From Thermogutta sp. (GTDB taxonomy: Bacteria; Planctomycetota; Planctomycetia; Pirellulales; Thermoguttaceae): DNA of 5,541 bases. The stretch lies in NCBI RefSeq assembly GCF_014359955.1, contig NZ_JACIYL010000239.1, positions 1 to 5,541 of the forward strand. Reading direction: 5' to 3'. The notes under the pieces were generated by a model. That model was given only the letters and a program-made list of their open reading frames with translations. It had not been told where the DNA came from and did no database searches. This document shows positions 1 to 5,017 of this stretch, piece by piece; within the stretch, counting starts at the first letter, position 1, and each line of letters begins with the position of its first letter. Both the position numbers and the translations under genes were made by a program.

Positions 1-72
1 GACGAAGTCCGTTTTAACGAGCGCGGCAATCAGGTGACACTCATTAAACGTCGTCCGGCAAATTTTCAGTGA
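1..72 (+). CDS. C-terminal fragment of an unidentified protein (possibly an RsbW-type anti-sigma kinase)
   Basis: Frame 1 is open from the window edge to a TGA at 70-72 and gives 23 residues ending IKRRPANFQ. The start lies outside the window. The tail DEVRFNERGNQVTLIKRR has the shape of the last beta strand of a HATPase_c_2 (RsbW/SpoIIAB-like) domain, where a D-x-V segment is followed by G-x-x-V-x-L-x-K. That resemblance comes from memory of the family and is too short to be decisive. It lies 73 bp upstream of the amidotransferase gene on the same strand, so the two could be co-transcribed. No convincing promoter or terminator is visible between them. Confidence 0.5.
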   Translation, partial: DEVRFNERGNQVTLIKRRPANFQ

Positions 73-145
73 GTTGCGCGATTGGTAGATAACCGGCCCA
101 TTCACTCCTCAATACAAAAGGGAGCTGCGAAGGATTTCTCCACCG

Positions 146-811
146 GTGCTTGCTATGCAGCGTTTTTGCCGAGTCCTGCTCATCGATCACAAAGACAGCT
201 TCGTCCACAACCTCGCGCGCTACTTTCGCAGGCTTTCCTGCAAGGCGAGCGTAGAGCGCGTGTCGTCACTTCCAGACAGACACACGATCTGCCGGAACTT
301 TGACCTTGTGGTCCTCTCCCCGGGCCCGTGCGCGCCCCGCAACGCCGGAACTGTGGAACTCGTACGCAGCATTCTGGGTCAAATCCCCATCCTCGGCGTG
401 TGTCTGGGTCATCAAATCATTGCCGAGGCCCTTGGCGCACGGGTGTCGCGGGCACCCCAGCCCGTGCACGGGGAGGCTTCTCTCATGTGCCACGACGGGC
501 AGTGCGAATTTGCGGGGCTTAGCAATCCTGTGCTGGTAGGACGCTACCACTCCCTGATTGTCGAGGCCGAGTCGTTGCCTTCGGAACTTTGCGTGAGCGG
601 ATGGCTCGAAGACGGAACGGTCATGGCCATCCGCCACGTGCGTCTCCCGATCGTGGGATGGCAGTTCCATCCGGAGTCCGTCCTAACCCCAGAGGGAGTG
701 CGACTTCTCGAAGCGCTCCTTGAGTGGATACAGAAGTTGCGAAGTAGAGAACCTGGGCTTGTCCACGCTCAGTCTGCGATTCCGGTCACGCTAACAGACC
801 GTAGTTCTTGA
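146..811 (+). CDS. pabA: Glutamine amidotransferase subunit of aminodeoxychorismate/anthranilate synthase (PabA/TrpG type)
   Basis: A class I (triad) glutamine amidotransferase of 221 residues. It would release ammonia from glutamine for a chorismate-using partner (PabB, TrpE or both) in the cytoplasm. Visible landmarks are the first strand [10 protein letters not shown] (10-19), the oxyanion-region motif LSPGP (57-61), the nucleophile elbow GVCLGHQ with Cys86, RYHS (133-136), and WQFHPES with His175 and Glu177 completing the triad. The SPGPC form is also seen in B. subtilis PabA, but PabA and TrpG cannot be separated on sequence, and many bacteria share one subunit between folate and tryptophan synthesis. 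The GTG at 146 is favoured over the ATG at 155 because GAAGGA at 129-134 is 11 nt from the GTG. The usual family length is about 190; here there are about 8 extra N-terminal and 25 extra C-terminal residues. The 3' end overlaps dapA. No synthase component I gene is in the window. Confidence 0.88.
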   Translation: MLAMQRFCRVLLIDHKDSFVHNLARYFRRLSCKASVERVSSLPDRHTICRNFDLVVLSPGPCAPRNAGTVELVRSILGQIPILGVCLGHQIIAEALGARVSRAPQPVHGEASLMCHDGQCEFAGLSNPVLVGRYHSLIVEAESLPSELCVSGWLEDGTVMAIRHVRLPIVGWQFHPESVLTPEGVRLLEALLEWIQKLRSREPGLVHAQSAIPVTLTDRSS

Positions 812-1676
812 GTGTGACACGGAGTTTTGCCTCCTGCTCGGGAGACAAAGGCGTCAGCGGGAGTCGGAGCTCCCCCGTGTCACGTCCCAGAAGTCGCATC
901 GCGGCCTTTATGGGGATCGGATTTGTGGCCAGACTAAGCATGTCTCGCGCCAGCGGGAAGAGTTTCTTGTGCCAACGAAAAGCCTCGGCGATATTCCCCT
1001 GTTCGAAGGCCTCAATCATCGCCTTCATATCCCTCGGCACGATATTGCCGATCACCGAGATCACCCCACGCCCGCCCACCGCCATAATCGGGAGCGTCAG
1101 GCTGTCGTCCCCGCTGAGCACCGTTAAATCGGTCTGCGTCGTTATCTGGGAAACCTGATCGAGCGATCCACTGGCCTCTTTCACCATGGCGATATTCGGG
1201 AACTCGGCCAGGCGCAGGAATGTCTCAGGCTCGATGTTTCTCCCCGTGCGTCCCGGAATGTTGTACACGCAGATGGGAATATCAACCGCCTGGGCGAGAA
1301 GTTTGAAATGCTGATAGAGCCCCTCCTGCGTCGGCCGATTGTAATATGGTGAGACGATGAGCACCGCGTCGGCACCGACCTGCGCCGCCCAACGAGTCAG
1401 CTCCAGAGCCTCTTCCGTACTGTTCGAGCCGGTACCCGGCATGACTTTAATCCGGCCTGCCGCCGTTTTCACGACAGCCGAAATGACCTCTCGATGCTCG
1501 GGATGGGAGAGGGTCGGGGATTCCCCCGTGGTACCCACCGGGCAAACACAGGTGACCCCTGCCTGGACCTGGAACTCCACCTGTTCTTCCAGGGCCTTGT
1601 AATCCACCTTCCCATCCCGGAAAGGCGTGATGATCGCAACGGAAAGCCCGGCAAATTGTTCAGCACGCGTAGCCAT
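786..1676 (-). CDS. dapA: 4-hydroxy-tetrahydrodipicolinate synthase (DHDPS)
   Basis: Condenses pyruvate with L-aspartate 4-semialdehyde, the first committed step to diaminopimelate and lysine; cytoplasmic, normally a homotetrameric TIM barrel. The 296-residue product aligns end to end with E. coli DapA (292 aa). Visible active-site residues are GTTGES with Thr49/Thr50, SPYYNRP with Tyr112, YNIPGRTG with Tyr138 and Arg143, and the Schiff-base lysine Lys166 in MVKEASG; GVISV lies at 204-208. The lysine-binding positions of the E. coli enzyme are mostly kept (see findings). The ATG at 1674-1676 gives the family N-terminus. An upstream in-frame TTG at 1721 would add 15 non-homologous residues and is rejected. 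The ribosome site is weak (GTGGA about 8 nt upstream). It lies 51 bp downstream of pdxJ with no terminator between, so it is probably the second gene of a pdxJ-dapA transcript. Its last 26 bp overlap the convergent amidotransferase gene. Confidence 0.96.
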   Translation of the reverse strand: MATRAEQFAGLSVAIITPFRDGKVDYKALEEQVEFQVQAGVTCVCPVGTTGESPTLSHPEHREVISAVVKTAAGRIKVMPGTGSNSTEEALELTRWAAQVGADAVLIVSPYYNRPTQEGLYQHFKLLAQAVDIPICVYNIPGRTGRNIEPETFLRLAEFPNIAMVKEASGSLDQVSQITTQTDLTVLSGDDSLTLPIMAVGGRGVISVIGNIVPRDMKAMIEAFEQGNIAEAFRWHKKLFPLARDMLSLATNPIPIKAAMRLLGRDTGELRLPLTPLSPEQEAKLRVTLKNYGLLA

Positions 1677-1727
1677 GATGAATCCACGATTTTCGGGTAA
1701 CAAACAAGACCGCAGGCCCAAACCACT

Positions 1728-2480
1728 TTAACGATTATCGGAGGAAAACATCTCGCGATGGGAGGCTGCCCACACCATCAATTCTTTCATTTCTCGAACA
1801 GCCTGACACATGCCAACCATGACGGCTCGGGCGATAATACTGTGGCCGATATTCAGCTCTTCCATGCCGGGAATGGCCGCAATCGGTTGGACGTTACGGT
1901 ATGTCAGGCCGTGCCCAGCGTGTAGATGAAGTCCCCGCTGTACGACATTGCGGGAGGCGTCCCGCAAAATGCTCAGTTCCCGGTGTTGCTGTTCGCCGCG
2001 CGCGTTGGCGTAACAACCAGTGTGCAGCTCTACTGCTTTGGCTCCGGTCTTTTCGGACGCTTCGATCTGGCGTACATCAGGGTCGATAAAGAGGCTCACG
2101 GCAATCCCTGCGTCCTGAAGCCGGTGGACCACACTCGTCACGCGATCGAGCTGTCCGACGACGTCCAGCCCGCCTTCCGTCGTGATTTCTTCTCTCCGTT
2201 CCGGCACCAGAGTGGCCTGGTCGGGCTTGACCTGAAGGGCAATTTTGACAATTTCCTCAGAGCACGCCATTTCGAGATTCAGCTTGACGGCCGTCGTCTC
2301 GCGGAGCAATCGCAAGTCCCGCTCTTGAATGTGACGGCGATCCTCTCGCAGGTGAATTGTGATTCCGTCGGCACCTCCGAGTTCGGCCAAAGCCGCCGCC
2401 CAAACAGGGTCGGGCTCATAGGTTCGCCGTGCCTGGCGAAGCGTGGCCACGTGATCGACGTTGACGCCAAGATGAATCAT
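1728..2480 (-). CDS. pdxJ: Pyridoxine 5'-phosphate synthase
   Basis: Condenses 1-deoxy-D-xylulose 5-phosphate with 3-amino-2-oxopropyl phosphate to make pyridoxine 5'-phosphate, the last ring-closing step of the DXP-dependent vitamin B6 route; cytoplasmic. The 250-residue TIM-barrel protein matches E. coli PdxJ (243 aa) along its length: [14 protein letters not shown] (5-18), [14 protein letters not shown] (38-51) with His43, Arg45 and His50, NLEMA with Glu70, [16 protein letters not shown] (91-106), IEVHTGCYA-like [10 protein letters not shown] (151-160), HAGHGLTY with His190, and [12 protein letters not shown] (210-221). The ATG at 2478-2480 gives the expected N-terminus; a TTG at 2552 would add 24 unrelated residues. 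The ribosome site is poor (GGA 4 nt upstream, AGGGA 15 nt upstream). Presence of PdxJ implies the DXP-dependent route rather than PdxS/PdxT. It is the first gene of the minus-strand pair with dapA and has a good candidate promoter at 2564-2592. Confidence 0.96.
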   Translation of the reverse strand: MIHLGVNVDHVATLRQARRTYEPDPVWAAALAELGGADGITIHLREDRRHIQERDLRLLRETTAVKLNLEMACSEEIVKIALQVKPDQATLVPERREEITTEGGLDVVGQLDRVTSVVHRLQDAGIAVSLFIDPDVRQIEASEKTGAKAVELHTGCYANARGEQQHRELSILRDASRNVVQRGLHLHAGHGLTYRNVQPIAAIPGMEELNIGHSIIARAVMVGMCQAVREMKELMVWAASHREMFSSDNR

Positions 2481-2559
2481 GTTTTCCAAGCAAGATCCCT
2501 TCACCAGTACCGAAAAATACCAGGATTGGCTGGCAGCAATAGAGCCACTCAAGCAAAAA

Positions 2560-2574
2560 GGCGATTATATCGCC
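2560..2574. repeat. Perfect 15-bp palindrome over the pdxJ -10 box
   Basis: GGCGAT-TAT-ATCGCC: two 6-bp arms around a 3-nt centre. On the minus strand it is followed by five T residues (2559-2555), so it also resembles a short intrinsic terminator. Because its centre contains a consensus TATAAT with a correctly spaced -35, a promoter/operator reading is preferred. Confidence 0.6.
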
Positions 2575-2592
2575 GTTCGCCGCAGGTGGAAA
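2564..2592 (-). promoter_or_regulatory. Candidate sigma70-type promoter for pdxJ-dapA
   Basis: Read on the minus strand, TTTCCA (2592-2587, 4 of 6 to TTGACA) is followed after exactly 17 bp by a perfect TATAAT (2569-2564). Transcription would start near 2557, leaving about 77 nt of leader before the pdxJ ATG. The -10 box sits at the centre of the perfect palindrome 2560-2574, a possible operator. This comes from motif reading only. Confidence 0.55.
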
Positions 2593-2638
2593 GAAACCCT
2601 CCCTTCGCCGGATCGGGCAAGATCTCAGACAGTCCCGG

Positions 2639-2667
2639 TAGACACGGCGGAAACCATGCCATACATT
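2639..2667 (+). promoter_or_regulatory. Candidate sigma70-type promoter for the SGNH-DUF1080 gene
   Basis: TAGACA (2639-2644, 5 of 6 to TTGACA) and TACATT (2662-2667, 4 of 6 to TATAAT, keeping the A at position 2 and the final T) are separated by 17 bp. The start would be near 2674, giving a leader of about 55 nt to the ATG at 2729. It lies in the divergent region, back to back with the pdxJ promoter. Confidence 0.4.
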
Positions 2668-2712
2668 GCACAAATACGTTCGATTCCCTTCCCCATCCTT
2701 TTGTTGTTCTTC

Positions 2713-2720
2713 GAGAGGAG
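2713..2720 (+). promoter_or_regulatory. Strong ribosome binding site deciding the start of the SGNH-DUF1080 gene
   Basis: GAGAGGAG lies 8 nt before the ATG at 2729. It is the best Shine-Dalgarno sequence in the window. It argues against the in-frame TTG at 2666, which would add 21 residues in front of the signal peptide. Confidence 0.8.
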
Positions 2721-2728
2721 ACGCGTCT

Positions 2729-4060
2729 ATGAGGAGGCAACTTTTCGGTTACGCGATTGCATTGGGATGGTTGCACCTGGCACTTATGGGCCTGTTGGGG
2801 TTCGCCCCTACTTCGGTAAGTGCCAACGATGCTGTGCTGCCGGTGCCTCGCCCCGATCAATGGTGGCAGCAACGTCATCAATCGATGAACGAACGTGTGA
2901 AACAGGGCAATGTAGACCTGATTTTCATTGGCGACTCAATTACACACGGATGGGAAGGCCAGGGAAAGGAGGTCTGGGAAGCCTATTACGGTCATCGGAA
3001 TGCTGTGAATCTGGGAATCAGCGGGGACCGTACTCAACACGTGCTCTGGCGGCTGGACAACGGCAACATCGATGGAATCAGCCCTAAGCTGGCGGTGGTC
3101 ATGATTGGCACCAACAATGCCGCACCCAATCAGCCGGAAGAAACAGCAGAAGGCATCAAGGCGATTGTGGAAAAGCTGAGAACCAAGCTCCCGCAGACCA
3201 AAATCCTGTTGCTGGCAATTTTTCCGCGCGGGGAAAATCCGCAGGACCCGCTTCGCCAGAAAAACGAGCGTGTCAACGAACTGATCTCCAAGCTGGATGA
3301 CGGGGAACATGTGAAGTTCGTCAACATAAATTCGGCTTTTCTAACCATGGACGGAACTCTGCCGAAGGAAATCATGCCCGATTTACTCCATCCCAATGCC
3401 AGGGGCTACGCTATTTGGGCAGCGGCCATCGAACCCTACGTGGCGGAAGTCCTCGGCCCGCTTCCTGCTCCCCAGGGAAAACCTGATGAAGAAGGCTTCG
3501 TGCCCCTCTTTGATGGCAAAACCATCGCAGGATGGCGAAAAGCGGGTGGCGGTGCCACCTACTGGGTCGAAGACGGGTGCATCGTCGGCAAGGTCGGCCC
3601 GGGCCCCAACACGTTTTTGTGCACGGAAAAAACGTTCCGGAATTTCATTCTCAAGCTCGAAGCCAAATTTGATGTGCCGGGTAACTCCGGCATTCAAATC
3701 CGGAGCCACCAGCGGCCGGACACTGGTCGAGTGTACGGGTATCAGTGCGAGATCGATCCCTCCGATCGGGCATGGTCCGGTGGAATCTATGACGAAGCCC
3801 GGCGAGGCTGGCTCTTCAAACTGGATAAAAATGAAGAAGCCAGAAAGGCTTTCAAACGCGACGACTGGAATGAATTCGTCATCGAAGCCAACGGTCGTCG
3901 CATCCGAACCTGGGTCAACGGAGTACCGTGCGCCGATTTTACCGACGAAAGTGATCAGGCCGACCTCGAAGGGTTCATTGCATTGCAGGTGCACGCGGGC
4001 AAGCAAGGCCAGATCAGGTGGCGCAATATCCGGATCAAGGAATTGCCCGATAATCAGTGA
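2729..4060 (+). CDS. Exported SGNH/GDSL esterase fused to a DUF1080 (3-keto-disaccharide hydrolase) domain
   Basis: A 443-residue precursor. Residues 1-32 are a Sec-type signal peptide: MRRQ, a hydrophobic core (about 7-27), then a VSA cleavage site before Asn33. There is no lipobox cysteine, so it is probably periplasmic or secreted. Domain 1 (about 40-245) is an SGNH hydrolase close to the PAF-acetylhydrolase IB type: block I IFIGDSITHGW with nucleophile Ser70, block II NLGISGD (94-100), block III GTNN (127-130), block V DLLHPN with Asp218 and His221. Domain 2 (about 257-438) is PF06439: FVPLFDGKTIAGWR, YWVEDGCIVG, NSGIQIRS, GYQCEID, GGIYDEARRG, the WNEFVIEANGRRI strand, WVNG, GFIALQVHAG and the final WRNIRIKEL. 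The family name implies cleavage of 3-keto glycosides; many members are uncharacterised, and the actual substrate here is unknown. A fusion suggests ester removal plus glycan binding or cleavage on one substrate. It has its own candidate promoter and is followed by a strong terminator. Confidence 0.9.
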   Translation: MRRQLFGYAIALGWLHLALMGLLGFAPTSVSANDAVLPVPRPDQWWQQRHQSMNERVKQGNVDLIFIGDSITHGWEGQGKEVWEAYYGHRNAVNLGISGDRTQHVLWRLDNGNIDGISPKLAVVMIGTNNAAPNQPEETAEGIKAIVEKLRTKLPQTKILLLAIFPRGENPQDPLRQKNERVNELISKLDDGEHVKFVNINSAFLTMDGTLPKEIMPDLLHPNARGYAIWAAAIEPYVAEVLGPLPAPQGKPDEEGFVPLFDGKTIAGWRKAGGGATYWVEDGCIVGKVGPGPNTFLCTEKTFRNFILKLEAKFDVPGNSGIQIRSHQRPDTGRVYGYQCEIDPSDRAWSGGIYDEARRGWLFKLDKNEEARKAFKRDDWNEFVIEANGRRIRTWVNGVPCADFTDESDQADLEGFIALQVHAGKQGQIRWRNIRIKELPDNQ

Positions 4061-4071
4061 GCCGTCATAAT
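4043..4071 (+). promoter_or_regulatory. Candidate promoter for the MBL-fold gene, inside the end of the SGNH-DUF1080 gene
   Basis: TTGCCC (4043-4048, 4 of 6 to TTGACA) and CATAAT (4066-4071, 5 of 6 to TATAAT) are spaced 17 bp. The -35 overlaps the last codons of the upstream gene. A start near 4078 would give a leader of about 120 nt before the GTG at 4199. That leader would include the repeat at 4096-4108 and the terminator at 4146-4181. Confidence 0.4.
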
Positions 4072-4095
4072 CACTGAACAGTGCCCAGTAAAATA

Positions 4096-4108
4096 TCGTC
4101 GGCAGTTC
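4096..4108 (+). promoter_or_regulatory. Possible antiterminator segment: copy of the terminator's 3' arm
   Basis: TCGTCGGCAGTTC matches the terminator's 3' arm TCGTCGGCCGTTC (4164-4176) at 12 of 13 positions. It can therefore pair with the 5' arm at 4146-4158, forming 12 pairs (one of them G-U) with one A-G mismatch across a 37-nt loop. That pairing would exclude the terminator hairpin. Part of the segment could instead form a small hairpin, CGGC (4100-4103) with GCCG (4112-4115). The pairing is read directly from sequence; the regulatory role is inferred. Confidence 0.4.
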
Positions 4109-4145
4109 TCAGCCGGGATCTTTCTTGCATGATATGTCAGCCATC

Positions 4146-4181
4146 GAACGGCCGGCGAACGGATCGTCGGCCGTTCTTTTT
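4146..4181 (+). terminator. Strong intrinsic terminator between the SGNH-DUF1080 and MBL-fold genes
   Basis: The 5' arm GAACGGCCGGCGA (4146-4158), loop ACGGA (4159-4163) and 3' arm TCGTCGGCCGTTC (4164-4176) form a 13-bp stem with a single G-U pair, followed by TTTTT (4177-4181). It ends 85 nt of trailer from the SGNH-DUF1080 stop. It also sits immediately upstream of the MBL ribosome site (AGGGG 4186-4190), which leaves no room for a promoter after it. It may therefore act as a simple terminator with read-through, or as a leader attenuator. Confidence 0.88.
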
Positions 4182-4198
4182 GACCAGGGGTTACGGAC

Positions 4199-4951
4199 GT
4201 GAAAGTTCTTTTCCTCCAGTCTGGCAGTTCGGGGAATTGCCTGTACGTTGAAACAAAGCATGTCGCGGTACTTTTCGACGCTGGCATCACGGCAAAGCAG
4301 GTAGTTCTCCGTCTCGAGAGCAACGGCCATTCGCTTGCCAAGGTCCAGGCGGTCGTAGTCTCACATGGCCATCGTGATCATATTCACCACAGCGGAGTCT
4401 ATCACCGGCGTCTGAAGCTACCTGTTTGGGTCCCCCGCGCTTGCCAAGATTGGCTGGCCGAAAGGGAAAAATTTTTACCTCACGCCTATTGTCCGGGTGA
4501 AATGCTGACGATCGGGGACCTGCGCATCGAAACAATACCAACCCCACACGATTACCCCGACTCTGTCGCTTTTATTGTCGACGATGGTCGCAACCGGCTC
4601 GGCGTTTTCACCGACCTTGGGCATGCATTTGCTGATTTGGAAAAGCATCTTTCCACGGTCGACGCCCTCATCATCGAGAGCAACTATGACCCGGTGATGC
4701 TGGCCAACGGGCCATATTCCCCCGAATTGCAGGCCCGAATCCGCGGTCCCGGCGGTCACCTCTCCAACGTTGAGGCGGCACACTGCGTCAAAAAGTGGAA
4801 GCACCAGTACCGCTGGGTCTGCCTCGCCCATCTCTCACAGCACAACAATACCCCCGAGGTCGCCGAAAAAACTTTCCGGAAGGTGGTCGGCCGAGGAACC
4901 CCCTACATCGCCGAATATTATTCCGTCACAAGGCTGCCCGCAGTGGAATAG
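4199..4951 (+). CDS. YycJ/WalJ-type metallo-beta-lactamase-fold hydrolase
   Basis: A 250-residue cytoplasmic protein with no signal peptide. It has the MBL-fold metal ligands: SHGHRDH (55-61) with His56, His58, Asp60 and His61, PTPHD with His117, FTDLGH with Asp139, and LAHLSQHNN with His211. The N-terminal SGSSGNCLYV (8-17) and LFDAGI (25-30), plus GGHLSN (185-190) with His187, are signatures of the YycJ/WalJ branch. In Firmicutes this branch is linked to the WalKR locus, and a 5'-3' DNA exonuclease activity has been proposed. Outside Firmicutes it is usually a stand-alone gene of undefined role, as here. Length is normal for the family. The start is GTG at 4199, supported by AGGGG (4186-4190) with 8-nt spacing and by homology beginning at once. 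It lies just 17 nt after a strong terminator, so its expression may depend on read-through or attenuation. A nuclease function is inference. Confidence 0.88.
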   Translation: MKVLFLQSGSSGNCLYVETKHVAVLFDAGITAKQVVLRLESNGHSLAKVQAVVVSHGHRDHIHHSGVYHRRLKLPVWVPRACQDWLAEREKFLPHAYCPGEMLTIGDLRIETIPTPHDYPDSVAFIVDDGRNRLGVFTDLGHAFADLEKHLSTVDALIIESNYDPVMLANGPYSPELQARIRGPGGHLSNVEAAHCVKKWKHQYRWVCLAHLSQHNNTPEVAEKTFRKVVGRGTPYIAEYYSVTRLPAVE

Positions 4952-4981
4952 GGAAAATTTTTTGACCCCAACGATCTCGAT

Positions 4982-5001
4982 CGCGGATTGAACCGCGTTT
5001 T
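4982..5001 (+). terminator. Possible weak intrinsic terminator after the MBL-fold gene
   Basis: CGCGG (4982-4986), a 6-nt loop, then CCGCG (4993-4997) form a short GC-only stem followed by TTTT (4998-5001), 30 nt after the MBL stop codon. The 5-bp stem and short T run make it marginal. It lies in the 66-bp gap between two convergent genes, where a terminator is expected. On the minus strand no T run follows, so it would not serve the aldo/keto reductase gene. Confidence 0.35.
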
Positions 5002-5017
5002 CGACGGATGAAGTCTT

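Noticed and set aside
73..145. Promoter before the amidotransferase gene
   Set aside because: The best match (TTTTCA at 63-68, TAGATA at 86-91) lacks the final T of the -10 box and overlaps the upstream coding end. The gene may be read from upstream.
1677..1721. N-terminal extension of dapA from a TTG at 1721
   Set aside because: Adds 15 residues unlike the family. The ATG at 1674-1676 gives the normal DapA start.
2481..2552. N-terminal extension of pdxJ from a TTG at 2552
   Set aside because: Adds 24 unrelated residues. The ATG at 2478-2480 leads directly into the conserved [14 protein letters not shown] motif.
2555..2574. Minus-strand hairpin plus T run read as a terminator before pdxJ
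   Set aside because: The stem is only 6 bp with a 3-nt loop, and its centre is a consensus -10 box with a -35 at ideal spacing, so it is listed as a promoter/palindrome. The alternative is kept in findings.
1926..2732. Plus-strand open frame of 268 codons antisense to pdxJ
   Set aside because: A shadow of the conserved pdxJ gene. The translation matches no family I recognise and has no clear ribosome site.
2479..3087. Plus-strand open frame of 202 codons starting opposite the pdxJ start
   Set aside because: Its first 60 residues look passably protein-like, but there is no ribosome site, and it runs out of frame into the well-supported SGNH-DUF1080 gene and across both candidate promoters.
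3383..4006. Minus-strand open frame of 207 codons opposite the DUF1080 domain
   Set aside because: Antisense shadow of a conserved domain in GC-rich DNA; composition and lack of motifs argue against coding.
4072..4083. CACTG-AA-CAGTG inverted repeat as an operator
   Set aside because: Only 5-bp arms with a 2-nt spacer, not repeated elsewhere in the window; easily chance.
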